This document shows positions 1 through 8,115 of a DNA stretch of 23,431 nt, piece after piece. The notes under the pieces were generated by a model. The model was not told the DNA's origin, searched no databases, and saw only the letters and a list, made by a program, of their open reading frames with translations. Position 1 is the first letter of the stretch, and every line of letters begins with the position of its first letter. The stretch lies in assembly GCA_026002305.1 (NCBI GenBank), contig BOBI01000019.1, positions 1-23,431 on the forward strand, written 5' to 3'. The translations under genes and the position numbers were made by a program. This DNA comes from Spirochaetia bacterium (GTDB lineage: Bacteria; Spirochaetota; Spirochaetia; Treponematales; Breznakiellaceae).

Positions 1-60
1 TACTCCTGTCCAATTTTTACTTGGCGGATGGAAAGGCCAATCCCCAGCCCTTTGTCGGCA

Positions 61-130
61 GGGGGTGACATTTTCCCTCGAGAATTTAGAGCCTTGGGGG
101 GTGACATTTTCGCCGGTTATTGACACATGC
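61..130. mobile_element. Possible end of an insertion sequence (IS21/IS481-like terminal repeats)
   Basis: Two direct copies of a 15-base word, gggggtgacattttc, lie at 61-75 and 97-111, followed by ttgacacatg. Paired gtgacattttc words near a tgaca end are, from general knowledge, reminiscent of the subterminal repeats of some IS21- or IS481-type elements. No transposase reading frame is visible in bases 1-60, so the element would lie mostly to the left of the window or be a relic. Moderate to low certainty. Confidence 0.3.
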
Positions 131-835
131 CCTGACCATGGGGGCAACAATTCTGAATTTGGCGCAAAGTAAAAGGGATCAACCATAAAATGAATTTGGT
201 GCCAGGCACAGTTTTACCATAACCCCCGCTCCAAATACATTTTTCTGCCTTGTCCACAGAAACGGCGTGCGCCTCCGCTCCAAATACATTTCTTTCTGCC
301 TTATCTACAAAAAACGGCGTGCGGTTTGTAAGACAAAAACCCTTTGGCTGAATATTTCTGCAGATGCAGAGGTGCTTTTGGAACTTCAAGATTAGTACAA
401 TCAGGCAAGCCGCTCGCAGAACCCATCGTTACGCGTTGGTGCTATTCGGACGTTATCTTTTCTTTAATCGCCAGTAGCGGTTTAACCGACATAACGCAAT
501 ACGCTTCACGATGGAACCTGCGAGCGTTTGCATCATGGTACCAATTTCAGAACAGAATGCACCTCTGCTTTTGTCGGACAATGCAGCCAAAGGGCACACG
601 CCGCATAAGCCGCACGCCGCCTCTGCCACAAAAGCAGAAAAAACGCCTTTGACGCTAACATAGGGAAGAGCAATTAACAATTGAGCTGGTTCCAAAATAG
701 AAATCAATTAACCACAGACCTCACAGACCCACACGGACGGAAGAAAAGATAGGGAAGTACGAGTCTTTGTCTGTGCTGTCCGTGTGGTCGGTGGTTTTCC
801 TAAAAGTAAAACTACCGTATTTTTGCAAATTTTAC
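117..835. repeat. Gene-free repeat mosaic, left flank of the lipoprotein gene
   Basis: I see no supportable gene here. The stretch is built from pieces that recur on the opposite strand to the right of the lipoprotein gene. The word ccgctccaaatacattt followed by tctgcc occurs at 223-250 and 273-302 and returns inverted at 4829-4859. A 100-base piece at 424-523 resembles the inverse of 4703-4800 at roughly 70 percent by eye. The piece 628-685, containing gacgctaacatagggaag, returns inverted at 4098-4166 and 4618-4676. A palindrome gtgccaggcac sits at 199-209. An imperfect inverted repeat (aaccac-gacc-acacggac) spans 709-738 and 771-797. Confidence 0.7.
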
Positions 836-864
836 TTGTTTTTTATTAAATTTGTGCCTATACT
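836..864 (+). promoter_or_regulatory. sigma70-type promoter for the lipoprotein transcript
   Basis: TTGTTT at 836-841 and TATACT at 859-864 are separated by exactly 17 bases. Transcription would start near 871, giving a leader of about 285 bases before the lipoprotein start at 1155. Seen in sequence; activity is inferred. Confidence 0.5.
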
Positions 865-917
865 AATAGCATACACCAATGATTTACACCCGGGGATTTG
901 TTCATTCTGGAGATCTT

Positions 918-968
918 ATGAAGAAATTTTTATCCGCCCCGCGTTTTACCCCCCCCCGCGTGCAGTAG
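918..968 (+). CDS. Possible 16-codon leader peptide or decayed duplicate of the lipoprotein 5' end
   Basis: The ATG at 918 is preceded by ggaga, and the first five codons (atgaagaaattttta) are identical to the start of the lipoprotein gene at 1155, as is most of the ribosome-binding region. The frame stops at the TAG at 966-968. A run of nine C residues at 949-957 lies inside it. One extra C would open the frame to about position 1111, giving a product of about 65 residues. It could be a leader peptide, a phase-variable small ORF, or simply a duplicated and decayed gene start. I recognise no protein family. Confidence 0.2.
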   Translation: MKKFLSAPRFTPPRVQ

Positions 969-1065
969 CGCTACCGGTACAGGCGTACAGTACACCGGCT
1001 TACTTTCAAACAGACGAAAAATATCCCAGTTTTATTACCTGTTCAAGCGGTTTTTCCCAGGGCTT

Positions 1066-1099
1066 AAAGACTCCCGCGTTTTTGTCGCCGGGGCTTTTT
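1066..1099 (+). terminator. Attenuator-like hairpin in the lipoprotein leader
   Basis: The arms aaag..tcccg.cg (1066-1078) and cg.cgggg.cttt (1086-1097) pair with small bulges around a 7-base loop and run into five T residues (1095-1099). This has the form of a weak intrinsic terminator. It lies between the promoter at 836-864 and the start codon at 1155, so it could act as an attenuator or could end a short upstream transcript. Confidence 0.3.
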
Positions 1100-1112
1100 G
1101 TATATATGTGAT

Positions 1113-1129
1113 GTGAACGGTACGTTCAC
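1113..1129. promoter_or_regulatory. Palindrome gtgaacg-gta-cgttcac upstream of the lipoprotein gene
   Basis: Two perfect 7-base arms around a 3-base centre end 15 bases before the Shine-Dalgarno. It could be a protein-binding operator or a short 5'UTR hairpin. No regulator for it is visible in the window. Confidence 0.35.
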
Positions 1130-1154
1130 GTAAAGAAATATTTTGGAGGTCTTT

Positions 1155-3368
1155 ATGAAGAAATTTTTATTACTAGGCGGTGTTGTTACGGTTATAGCCC
1201 TGGCAATTTTTATCGGCTGCTCGCAGCCGGCGGGCGAGACCGATGCCATGGATGAGGATTCCGGCAAACTTCCCGCTTTAACGGGAAGCGTTTCCATTAC
1301 GGGGGAGAAAGCCGTCGGCAAAAAATTAACGGCAAAAACATCCGCGCTGGGCGGTTCGGGCGCCATAGCTTACAAATGGACAAACAGTAAGGAGGGCAGC
1401 GCGGTTATCGGTACAAGTCCAACTTATACGGTTACAGAGGATGATAACAATTCAATAATAAGGGTAACCGTTAGCCGCGCGGGTTATTCGGGGGTAAAAA
1501 ACGCCTCCGTAACCATTGGCACCGTGGAGCCTACCCCGGTAGTAACCCATGCCCCGGACGAGCCGTGGCTAATAGGCGAGCAGGGCCCCGCCGGCGGAAC
1601 AGTATTCTTTGTTAATGATGACCCTGTTGCCTACGGGTACGGCTGGGATTACCTTGAAGCGGCTCCCCATGATGTTCCGGGGCTGTTTGCATGGGCATCG
1701 GATGGTTGTAAAGATATTCACCTGGACGGGGGTTTTTCCACCGATATAGGCAAAGGCAGTGAAAACACAGGATGGATACTGAAAATAACCGCGGATCCCG
1801 ATGCACCTGCGGCAAAGGCTGCTACAGGTTACGAGCTTAACGGCTTTACCGACTGGTTTCTTCCAAGCAGCGGGGAACTTAACGCGATGTACGAAAACAG
1901 GGCCGTTATAAACGGCGATTTTGCCGACAGCTTCTACTGGTCATCCTCGCAGAATCAGGATGCCAATGACGAAGCCTGGTACCAGAGGTTCGATAACGGG
2001 GATATATATTACTACGGCAACAAATACGGCACACATTATGTCCGGCCCGTGCGCGCCTTTTTAGCGACACCGGAACCGACAGACTCACCGGAACCTGATC
2101 CAACAGCCTCGCCTACACCGTCGGGTTCACCAACTTCAACACCGTCTAGCACATCGACAGCCTCGCCGGAACCTTCTCCGACACCTAGTTCTACGCCGTC
2201 GGGTTCACCAACAGCGTCCGCCTCGCCAACTGCAACTCCGACGGTAACGGCAACTCCGGCGGTAACGGCAACTCCGACACCTACTCCGACCCCGACTCCA
2301 ACACCCACGCCTACACCGACACCAACGCCTACACCGACACCTACTCCAACCCCGACTCCAACACCAACGCCTACACCCACTCCAACGCTCACGCCGACAC
2401 CAACGCCGACACCAACGCCGACGCCTACGCCTACGCCGACACCCACACCAACTCCGACACCCACGCCGACTCCAACACCCACGTCTACACCGACACCAAC
2501 GGCAATGGCAACCATGCCAGCCGGAACCGTAAGCGCAACAGATGGCAGCTCTGTATTCATAGCGGGCCGTACCAGCGTACAAAACATAGCCGCATTTAAA
2601 ATTGCCGCTTACGAAACCACATGGAGCTTGTGGAAAGAGGTATACGACTGGGCAACAGCACGCGGTTACGTATTTGAACACGAGGGTGTAGAAGGACACG
2701 GAGCGACCGGAACCGGCGCGGCGGGAACACCCGCAGAAAGGGCGCTCCGTCCCGTAACCACGATAAGTTGGCGGGACGCTATTATATGGTGCAACGCCTA
2801 TAGCCAAAAGAGCGGCAAAAGGCCTGTGTATTATAAAGATACTAACTGCACAATCATCCTAACAAATTCTACTAACCCAAATGCACCAACCCCAGACGAT
2901 GTGGATGCCGCGACATTTGATACATCAGCAAACGGTTACCGCCTGCCAACCGAAGCGGAGTGGGAATATGCGGCTCGCGGCGGCGTTCCGGGTGGTACAC
3001 AGTGGAATTACCTGTATTCAGGCAGTGAAACCATAGACGCTGTGGCATGGTATAATGTTAATTCTTATACTCCAAACGTTACATCAGACGATCCCGCCTA
3101 TGGCGCGCATCCTGTAGGAACAAAGGCGGCAAACGAAAAAGGGCTATTCGATATGTCGGGCAATGTATATGAGTGGTGCTGGGACTGGTATAACCAAATC
3201 ATCGATACTTCGACTCCTGCAATAGGAGTCGTTTGGGGCGGGTACCGCATTTTGCGCGGCGGCTGCTGGCCCCAAAATTATCTCGCCTGCAGGGTTGCCT
3301 ACCGTGGCGCCAGCTCTCCCTACAGCACGGACGGCAGTATTGGATTCCGTGTTGTGTGCGCCCCCTAG
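1155..3368 (+). CDS. Lipoprotein with Ig-like, DUF1566 and FGE/SUMF1-type domains joined by a Thr-Pro linker
   Basis: This is a 737-residue exported lipoprotein. The start at 1155 is chosen because GGAGGT (1145-1150) precedes it and a lipoprotein signal follows at once (MKKF, hydrophobic core, IFIGC, acylated Cys22); an in-frame TTG at 1143 overlaps the Shine-Dalgarno. Domains in order: an Ig-like segment at about 35-120; a DUF1566 (Lcl C-terminal-like) domain at about 130-303 with [19 protein letters not shown] and YVRPVRAF; a Ser/Thr/Pro-rich linker at about 305-451 whose second half is almost pure Thr-Pro; and an FGE/SUMF1 domain at about 454-737 with [28 protein letters not shown] and a GFRVV ending. 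Only one of the two FGE redox cysteines seems present (RGGC..ACRVAYR), so formylglycine formation is unlikely and a C-type-lectin-like binding role is more plausible. It stands alone with its own promoter and terminator. Ligand unknown. Confidence 0.88.
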   Translation: MKKFLLLGGVVTVIALAIFIGCSQPAGETDAMDEDSGKLPALTGSVSITGEKAVGKKLTAKTSALGGSGAIAYKWTNSKEGSAVIGTSPTYTVTEDDNNSIIRVTVSRAGYSGVKNASVTIGTVEPTPVVTHAPDEPWLIGEQGPAGGTVFFVNDDPVAYGYGWDYLEAAPHDVPGLFAWASDGCKDIHLDGGFSTDIGKGSENTGWILKITADPDAPAAKAATGYELNGFTDWFLPSSGELNAMYENRAVINGDFADSFYWSSSQNQDANDEAWYQRFDNGDIYYYGNKYGTHYVRPVRAFLATPEPTDSPEPDPTASPTPSGSPTSTPSSTSTASPEPSPTPSSTPSGSPTASASPTATPTVTATPAVTATPTPTPTPTPTPTPTPTPTPTPTPTPTPTPTPTPTPTPTLTPTPTPTPTPTPTPTPTPTPTPTPTPTPTPTSTPTPTAMATMPAGTVSATDGSSVFIAGRTSVQNIAAFKIAAYETTWSLWKEVYDWATARGYVFEHEGVEGHGATGTGAAGTPAERALRPVTTISWRDAIIWCNAYSQKSGKRPVYYKDTNCTIILTNSTNPNAPTPDDVDAATFDTSANGYRLPTEAEWEYAARGGVPGGTQWNYLYSGSETIDAVAWYNVNSYTPNVTSDDPAYGAHPVGTKAANEKGLFDMSGNVYEWCWDWYNQIIDTSTPAIGVVWGGYRILRGGCWPQNYLACRVAYRGASSPYSTDGSIGFRVVCAP
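2065..2506 (+). repeat. Low-complexity Thr-Pro hexanucleotide repeat within the lipoprotein gene
   Basis: Degenerate ACN-CCN hexamers dominate from about 2275 to 2505, preceded by Ser/Thr/Pro-rich codons. The repeat unit is six bases, so expansion or contraction changes linker length without a frameshift. The long Val-Gly frame on the opposite strand is an artefact of this repeat. Confidence 0.9.
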
Positions 3369-3403
3369 AATAGCAAAAATTTGGCGCCAGGCACATTTTG
3401 GAA

Positions 3404-3457
3404 AATGAACCACCTCGCCGCTCTGCGGCGAGGTAATAAACCAAAGCACGGACTATA
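3404..3457. repeat. Hairpin repeat element, copy 1
   Basis: The flank aatgaaccac is followed by a perfect 9-base-pair hairpin (cctcgccgc, loop tct, gcggcgagg at 3413-3433) and then a flank taaaccaaagcacggac. The same flanks occur at 10493-10546 around a different but equally perfect 9-base-pair stem. It lies 35 bases after the lipoprotein stop codon. Confidence 0.75.
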
Positions 3458-3490
3458 GCACAGCCTAACAAAACTATCCGCTAATCCACT

Positions 3491-3519
3491 CCTCGCGCCG
3501 CAAACGGCGCGGGGTTTTT
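3491..3519 (+). terminator. Intrinsic terminator of the lipoprotein gene
   Basis: A ten-base stem (cctcgcgccg with cggcgcgggg, one G-T pair) around a caaa loop is followed by five T residues. It lies about 120 bases downstream of the lipoprotein stop codon. Confidence 0.8.
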
Positions 3520-3660
3520 GATCGGTACCTGATCGGTGCCATGCACTTTTTTTTTGTGCGCAAAGGCATTTTTTCCGCTTTTGTTATATAGACGGCAGGG
3601 CGGCTTATGTGGCAGGTGCGGTGTGCAGCTTTCGCAAATAGTTAATAAAGCGCAAGAAAT

Positions 3661-3885
3661 ATTTTTTCTGTAGCTCACTTGACCGAGAGCGTATACCATT
3701 GAATAACACAGAAAAACAGCGGTAGCTGTTTCCCCCATTCGTACCAGATACCACGAACAAACATATCCTTCACGGGGCGAATAAGCAACTGTGTGCCAAA
3801 AAAGGTGACTGTAGCAAGCGTGAGCGAAAGGGAAAATATTTTTGCGCTTAACTGCCGATAAAATCTGCACACCGGCTTTGTCTTA
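3661..3885. repeat. 225-base direct repeat, copy 1
   Basis: It matches 4241-4465 with three substitutions and no gaps (offset 580). Weaker similarity extends upstream to about 3564. The minus strand carries a frame of about 65 codons shared by both copies, but all three substitutions change residues in it, so I do not treat it as a gene. Confidence 0.85.
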
Positions 3886-4004
3886 TGATGTTGTGCCTGG
3901 CACCAAATTTCAAACCCAGTGTTCCGGTTATAACAGCAGTTCTGGGGGACGGTGCGCAAAAACAAAAAGTACGGCGTTTGTACGCACCAAAAACAGGAGG
4001 GGAT

Positions 4005-4166
4005 CACGCGGAGACGCAAAGGGCGCGGAGCTTTTGTATGTAAATTTTCCAAATTTCTCTGCGGTCTTGCGTGAAACGCGAAGTGGAAGGAGGCTTCTTT
4101 TGTTAATTGTCAATTGTTAATTGATCTTCCCTATGTTAGCGTCAAATGCGTTTTTCCTGCTTTTGT
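4005..4166. repeat. Interspersed repeat B, copy 1
   Basis: The element begins with cacgcggagacgcaaagg, contains gtggaaggaggcttcttttg, an AT-rich (caattgttaattg) stretch and cttccctatgttagcgtc, and recurs at 4523-4676. Its right end recurs inverted at 628-685. No gene is visible. Confidence 0.8.
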
Positions 4167-4240
4167 AAAAAAGGCGGCGTGCGGTTTATGCGGCGGGTGC
4201 GGTGTGCAGTAATTTGTAAATAATTAATGAAGCGCAAAAA

Positions 4241-4465
4241 ATTTTTTCTGTAGCTCACTTGACCGAGAGCGTATACCATTGAATAACACAGAAAAACAGC
4301 GGTAGCTGTTTCCCCCATTCGTACCAGATATCACGAACAAGAATATCCTTCACGGGGCGAATAAGCAACTGTGTGCCAAAAAAGGTGACTGTAGCAAGCG
4401 TGAGCGAAAGGGAAAATATTTTTGCGCTTAACTGCCGATAAAATCTGCACACCGGCTTTGTCTTA
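4241..4465. repeat. 225-base direct repeat, copy 2
   Basis: Partner of 3661-3885, in the same orientation. Together with repeat B it makes an A-B-A-B arrangement between about 3564 and 4676, consistent with a segmental tandem duplication of about 0.5-0.6 kb. Confidence 0.85.
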
Positions 4466-4522
4466 CAAACCGCCCAGCCGTTTTTGTGTTAAAGGCAGTG
4501 ATCGGTGCCATGCACCAAATTT

Positions 4523-4676
4523 CACGCGAAGACGCAAAGGACGCGGAGCTTTTGTATGTAAATTTTTCAAATTTCCCTGCGGTCTTGCGTGAAACGCGAA
4601 GTGGAAGGAGGCTTCTTTTGTTAATTGTTAATTGATCTTCCCTATGTTAGCGTCAAATGCGTTTTTCTGCTTTTGT
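4523..4676. repeat. Interspersed repeat B, copy 2
   Basis: Partner of 4005-4166, in the same orientation. It lacks the extra seven-base caattgt unit in the AT-rich stretch. Immediately upstream is one of the ggtgccatgcacc near-palindromes (4504-4516). Confidence 0.8.
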
Positions 4677-4684
4677 TATATAGG

Positions 4685-4817
4685 CGGCAGGGCGGTCAAA
4701 GGTTGCATTGCGTAGCGTATTGCGTAAATGCTGGTTAAAGCGCCACTGGTGATCAAAATAAAGATGACGTCCAGATAGCACTAACGCGGAGCAATGTGTT
4801 CTTTGACCGCCCTGCCG
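4685..4817. repeat. Inverted repeat with 17-base arms enclosing a diverged repeat copy
   Basis: The arms at 4685-4701 and 4801-4817 are perfect reverse complements (containing ggcagggcggtcaaag and ctttgaccgccctgcc). The 99 bases between them resemble the inverse of 424-523. No reading frame is convincing. The layout resembles a small non-autonomous element, but no target-site duplication was identified. Confidence 0.6.
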
Positions 4818-4918
4818 TTTTTGTGTTAAAGGCAGAAAAAAATGTATTTGGAGCGGGAGTTTTGTTCAAATTCAGAATTGCTGGCCATGGGGCAATAAAT
4901 TCTGCCCATGCGTTTGAC

Positions 4919-4947
4919 TTGAAAAATATCAATTTTTTGGGTAAATT
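4919..4947 (+). promoter_or_regulatory. Candidate sigma70 promoter for the sensor operon
   Basis: TTGAAA (4919-4924) and TAAATT (4942-4947) are 17 bases apart, about 24 bases before the TTG start of the chemoreceptor. The -10 match is modest and the region is AT-rich. Confidence 0.3.
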
Positions 4948-4970
4948 TAGATAATCCTTGGGGGTTTGCT

Positions 4971-7502
4971 TTGATTATTTCTAAAAGAGTTTCGTTGTTC
5001 GTAAGTTTGTTAATCATCGTTGTTTCGCTTGGCATTGGTCTTGTTTCTTTGATTGTTTCTACCAATATTGTCAAAAAAGATACTGTGGCATCGTTGCAGG
5101 ATCATACGGAGCTGGCAAGTAATTTGCTAAACCTAACGATCTCGGGCAGAAATAATATTTTACAGGAGCTTGCAAACCGTGCAAGCACACGTACATTAGA
5201 TTTTGAGATACAGAAAGAAACGTTGTATGGTGATATTGCCTTGCATAATTATCTTGACCTTGCGATTGTTGATCTTTCGGGGGTCGCTCATTATATAGGT
5301 GAAAATACCACAGCTAATCTTGGCGACAGGGCTTATATCCAAAAAGCTGTAAGCGGCAAGCAGAGCATGGCGGTGCTTGTAAGCAAAGTTATAAACAAAA
5401 CCGTAGTCATGTATGCCGTTCCTATCACGGTAGGTGAAAAGGTTGTTCAGGTTTTGCTTGCGCGTACCAGCGCGGCTTCTTTTAGCGAGACAGCTGTACA
5501 TATCTCGGAGATGGCTGAAGGACACGCCTATATTATAGACGGAACCGGCAAGTTTATCGGAGATGAAAACGAAAAGCTGGTGCTGGAGCAATTCTCGCCC
5601 ATCGAAGCGGCAAAAAATGACCCTGCTTTTCAAGGCTGGGCGGACGCAATTCAAAATATACTTGCTCAAAAGAACGGGATTACAACTTATAAATATAACC
5701 GCACTGAAAAAATAGTTGGCTTTCATTCACTTCCTGAACATAACATGACAGTTGTTGTAGAAGTTGACAAAGATTTTATTATGCGCAATGTAGACAAAAT
5801 GCGCAATGTTATTATTGCAATCATTGCCGCTTCTATTCTTGCAGGATTGGGGGGCGCATGGCTGCTTTCACATTCAATAGTTAAGCCCATAAATAAAACG
5901 ATTACCATATTAAAAGATATTGCGGAAGGCGAAGGCGATTTAACAAAGAGAATTGAAATAAATTCAAATGACGAAATAGGACAGCTGGCGCATTACTTTA
6001 ATGAATCGTTTGAAAAAATAAGGGCTTTAATTGTTACAATAATAGACGGGACCGATTCGCTTTCAGAAACGGGAGCGGAGCTTTCGTCGAGCATGACGCA
6101 GACAGCCGCCACGATAAACGCAATTGCCGGCAATATACACGGTATGAAGGATCAGGTTGATAATCAATCTGAAAGTGTTACACAATCGAGCGATCTAATT
6201 TTACAGGTGGCAGGCAATATTGAAACATTGAACACCCAAGTTGAAAAACAAAACGATTGTGTTTCGCGATCCTCCGCCGCTATTGAAGAAATGTTCGCTA
6301 ACATTCAAAGCGTTACGCGAACACTTATGAAAAACGCCGATAACGTAAAAAAACTTAGTGCGGCTTCGGAAGTAGGACACGAGGGTTTACAGGCTGTTTC
6401 GGTGGATATTCAGGCTATTGCGCAGGAGTCCGAGGGTTTGCTTGAAATAAACGGCGTTATGCAGAATATCGCCAGCCAGACAAACCTTTTGTCGATGAAT
6501 GCCGCGATAGAAGCGGCGCACGCTGGCGAAGCCGGTAAGGGCTTTGCCGTTGTTGCCGACGAAATACGCAAACTTGCGGAAAATTCCAGCGTGCAGTCAA
6601 AATCAATTAGCGCCGTTTTAAAAAAGATAAAAGATTCTATCGATAAGATTATAAAATCCACCGACTCTGTGTTGTTACAATTTGAAACCATTGGCGAAGA
6701 TGTTCAAACCGTAAGCGACGAGGAAACAAATATACGCAACGCAATGGAAGAACAAAACGAAGGCAGTAAAAATGTTTTGCAGGCGGTAAGCGAGCTGCGG
6801 GACCTTACAAACCTTGTAAACGACGGTGTGGAGGGTATGTTAAAACACAGTAATACGGCGCTTGAAGAAGAACGTAATTTGTCAAACGCTACTTTTGCTA
6901 TTTCAAACAGCATTAAGGAAATTACAACCGGTGCAGACGAAATTAACGGAACCGTAGCGCGTGTGAACGAAATAGCGCTTGCGAATAAAGAAAAAATTGA
7001 TGTTTTGATAACCGGCGTTGGAAAATTTAAAGTTGACGACGGCACGAAAAAAACAAAAAAACAAAAATTAGAATTATACGTTTGGGACGGAAGTCTTATC
7101 GTAGGAAATGATTTAATTGATACTCAGCATCAGGAATTATTTGAGCGTCTTAACGATCTGTTACGTGCAATGGATACGGAACCGTCGGATTCAGCAGGAC
7201 TAAAAAAAGCAATTGACTTTTTGGGCGGTTACACAAACAAACATTTCTTTGAGGAAGAACAACTACAAAAGAAATTTAAATATCCTGATTATGGGAATCA
7301 TCATGTATACCATGAGAGTTTTAAGGCAGCCGTGCGCGAGCTTTCACACGATTTAATTTTAAAAGGCCCAAGCGAAGAATTGTTTAAAGATGTTAAGCTA
7401 AAGATTGGCGGCTGGCTGATTACCCATATCAAAACACAAGATACCAGAATTGCAAGGTGCATAAGGGAAGCGCAGGAACAGGGCAAGGCAATAACAAAAT
7501 GA
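4971..7502 (+). CDS. Methyl-accepting chemotaxis protein with C-terminal haemerythrin domain (O2-sensing type)
   Basis: An 843-residue transmembrane chemoreceptor. The start is a TTG with GGGGG six bases upstream (4960-4964); no ATG near the N-terminus would keep TM1. TM1 is at about 7-29, a Cache-like periplasmic sensor at 30-275, TM2 at 279-299, HAMP at 300-352, and a cytoplasmic signalling coiled coil with the conserved hairpin tip ([18 protein letters not shown], around residues 497-525). The C-terminus (about 700-843) is a bacteriohaemerythrin with a full set of di-iron ligands: H720 in DTQHQEL, H758 and E762 (HFFEE), H777 and H781 (HHVYH), and a late HIKTQD. Chemoreceptor-haemerythrin fusions such as DcrH bind O2 and are taken to steer anaerobes away from oxygen. 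It heads a five-gene run, with the next start 18 bases on. Whether the Cache domain senses a second ligand is not visible. Confidence 0.93.
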   Translation: MIISKRVSLFVSLLIIVVSLGIGLVSLIVSTNIVKKDTVASLQDHTELASNLLNLTISGRNNILQELANRASTRTLDFEIQKETLYGDIALHNYLDLAIVDLSGVAHYIGENTTANLGDRAYIQKAVSGKQSMAVLVSKVINKTVVMYAVPITVGEKVVQVLLARTSAASFSETAVHISEMAEGHAYIIDGTGKFIGDENEKLVLEQFSPIEAAKNDPAFQGWADAIQNILAQKNGITTYKYNRTEKIVGFHSLPEHNMTVVVEVDKDFIMRNVDKMRNVIIAIIAASILAGLGGAWLLSHSIVKPINKTITILKDIAEGEGDLTKRIEINSNDEIGQLAHYFNESFEKIRALIVTIIDGTDSLSETGAELSSSMTQTAATINAIAGNIHGMKDQVDNQSESVTQSSDLILQVAGNIETLNTQVEKQNDCVSRSSAAIEEMFANIQSVTRTLMKNADNVKKLSAASEVGHEGLQAVSVDIQAIAQESEGLLEINGVMQNIASQTNLLSMNAAIEAAHAGEAGKGFAVVADEIRKLAENSSVQSKSISAVLKKIKDSIDKIIKSTDSVLLQFETIGEDVQTVSDEETNIRNAMEEQNEGSKNVLQAVSELRDLTNLVNDGVEGMLKHSNTALEEERNLSNATFAISNSIKEITTGADEINGTVARVNEIALANKEKIDVLITGVGKFKVDDGTKKTKKQKLELYVWDGSLIVGNDLIDTQHQELFERLNDLLRAMDTEPSDSAGLKKAIDFLGGYTNKHFFEEEQLQKKFKYPDYGNHHVYHESFKAAVRELSHDLILKGPSEELFKDVKLKIGGWLITHIKTQDTRIARCIREAQEQGKAITK

Positions 7503-7520
7503 GCGCCACGCGGAGAATGA

Positions 7521-8114
7521 ATGAACTTGACGATTGTTTCCTGTAAGATTTTTAAAGATGAGCTTGAAAAGATTCTCCCCGCTTTGCAAAAAGAGATTTC
7601 GATCTGCAAGATAGATATTCAGTATTTACCGGCGGCACTGCACATTGACGAGCGAAAAATTGAAGCCGGTATCAAAGGCGCCTTTGGAAATCTGCAGGGG
7701 CAAAATAAAGTACTGCTATACGGCTGTATGTGTCATACCAATATGGGCAGTGTTGCCGGGGAAAATTTATTTTTACCAATGGGAAACTGTATTGACTCCT
7801 TTATTACCCCCAAACAAAAACAAGAATTTGAAAACGGCCTTAACATACATTATTTAACATCGGGCTGGGTTCGTTTTTGGAAAGATATTTTTGCGGGTAA
7901 AATTGACGGCTGGGATCCTGTAACGGCGCGTATGAATTTAGGCGTTAACGACAAAGCCCTTATTCTGGATACCGGCTGCCTTACAATAACCGAAACCGAT
8001 ATGTTTGAGCTGTTTGAATACACAGGTTTGAGCGTCGAGATTGCCTCCATTACGCTCGACTATTTTACCGGCAATGTCATAGACTTATGCAAAAGGTTTT
8101 TAAACCAATTGTAA
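7521..8114 (+). CDS. DUF1638 family protein
   Basis: A 197-residue soluble protein. GGAG (7512-7515) lies five bases before the ATG. Family hallmarks seen are the LLYGCMCHTN core (C69, C71, H72), LPMGNCIDSF (C90) and YLTSGWVRFWKD; C153 is a further cysteine. The conserved Cys/His residues suggest metal or cofactor binding, but no reaction is established that I can cite with confidence. I recall relatives near corrinoid-dependent methyltransferase genes, but nothing of that kind is here. It lies between the haemerythrin chemoreceptor and the CHASE2 protein, with gaps of 18 bases and 1 base, so co-transcription is nearly certain and a role linked to gas or redox sensing is an inference from context only. 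Confidence 0.75.
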   Translation: MNLTIVSCKIFKDELEKILPALQKEISICKIDIQYLPAALHIDERKIEAGIKGAFGNLQGQNKVLLYGCMCHTNMGSVAGENLFLPMGNCIDSFITPKQKQEFENGLNIHYLTSGWVRFWKDIFAGKIDGWDPVTARMNLGVNDKALILDTGCLTITETDMFELFEYTGLSVEIASITLDYFTGNVIDLCKRFLNQL

Positions 8115-8115
8115 T

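Noticed and set aside
344..652. Plus-strand frame of 102 codons in the left flank
   Set aside because: It overlaps several repeat families, lacks a ribosome-binding site and shows no domain.
767..1111. 114-codon plus-strand frame before the lipoprotein
   Set aside because: Its start overlaps an inverted repeat and the promoter lies inside it; only the part after the C9 tract could ever be translated, by frame slippage from 918.
2036..2807. Long minus-strand frames opposite the lipoprotein, including a Val-Gly repeat protein
   Set aside because: They are complements of the Thr-Pro codon repeat and of the FGE domain, with no ribosome-binding site; the plus strand has clear domain motifs.
1155..3368. 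Active formylglycine-generating enzyme
   Set aside because: Only one of the two redox cysteines can be aligned near the C-terminus, and no sulphatase gene is nearby.
4255..4452. 65-codon minus-strand frame present in both 225-base repeats
   Set aside because: All three differences between copies change amino acids, there is no Shine-Dalgarno, and the copies are explained by DNA duplication.
424..4810. The 100-base repeats as integron attC sites
   Set aside because: They are partly palindromic and contain gttagtg and tttaac words, but neither fits the GTTRRRY and RYYYAAC core sites, and no cassette genes or integrase are present.
1..4970. CRISPR array
   Set aside because: Repeats are irregular in length and spacing, with no regular unit and spacer pattern and no cas genes.
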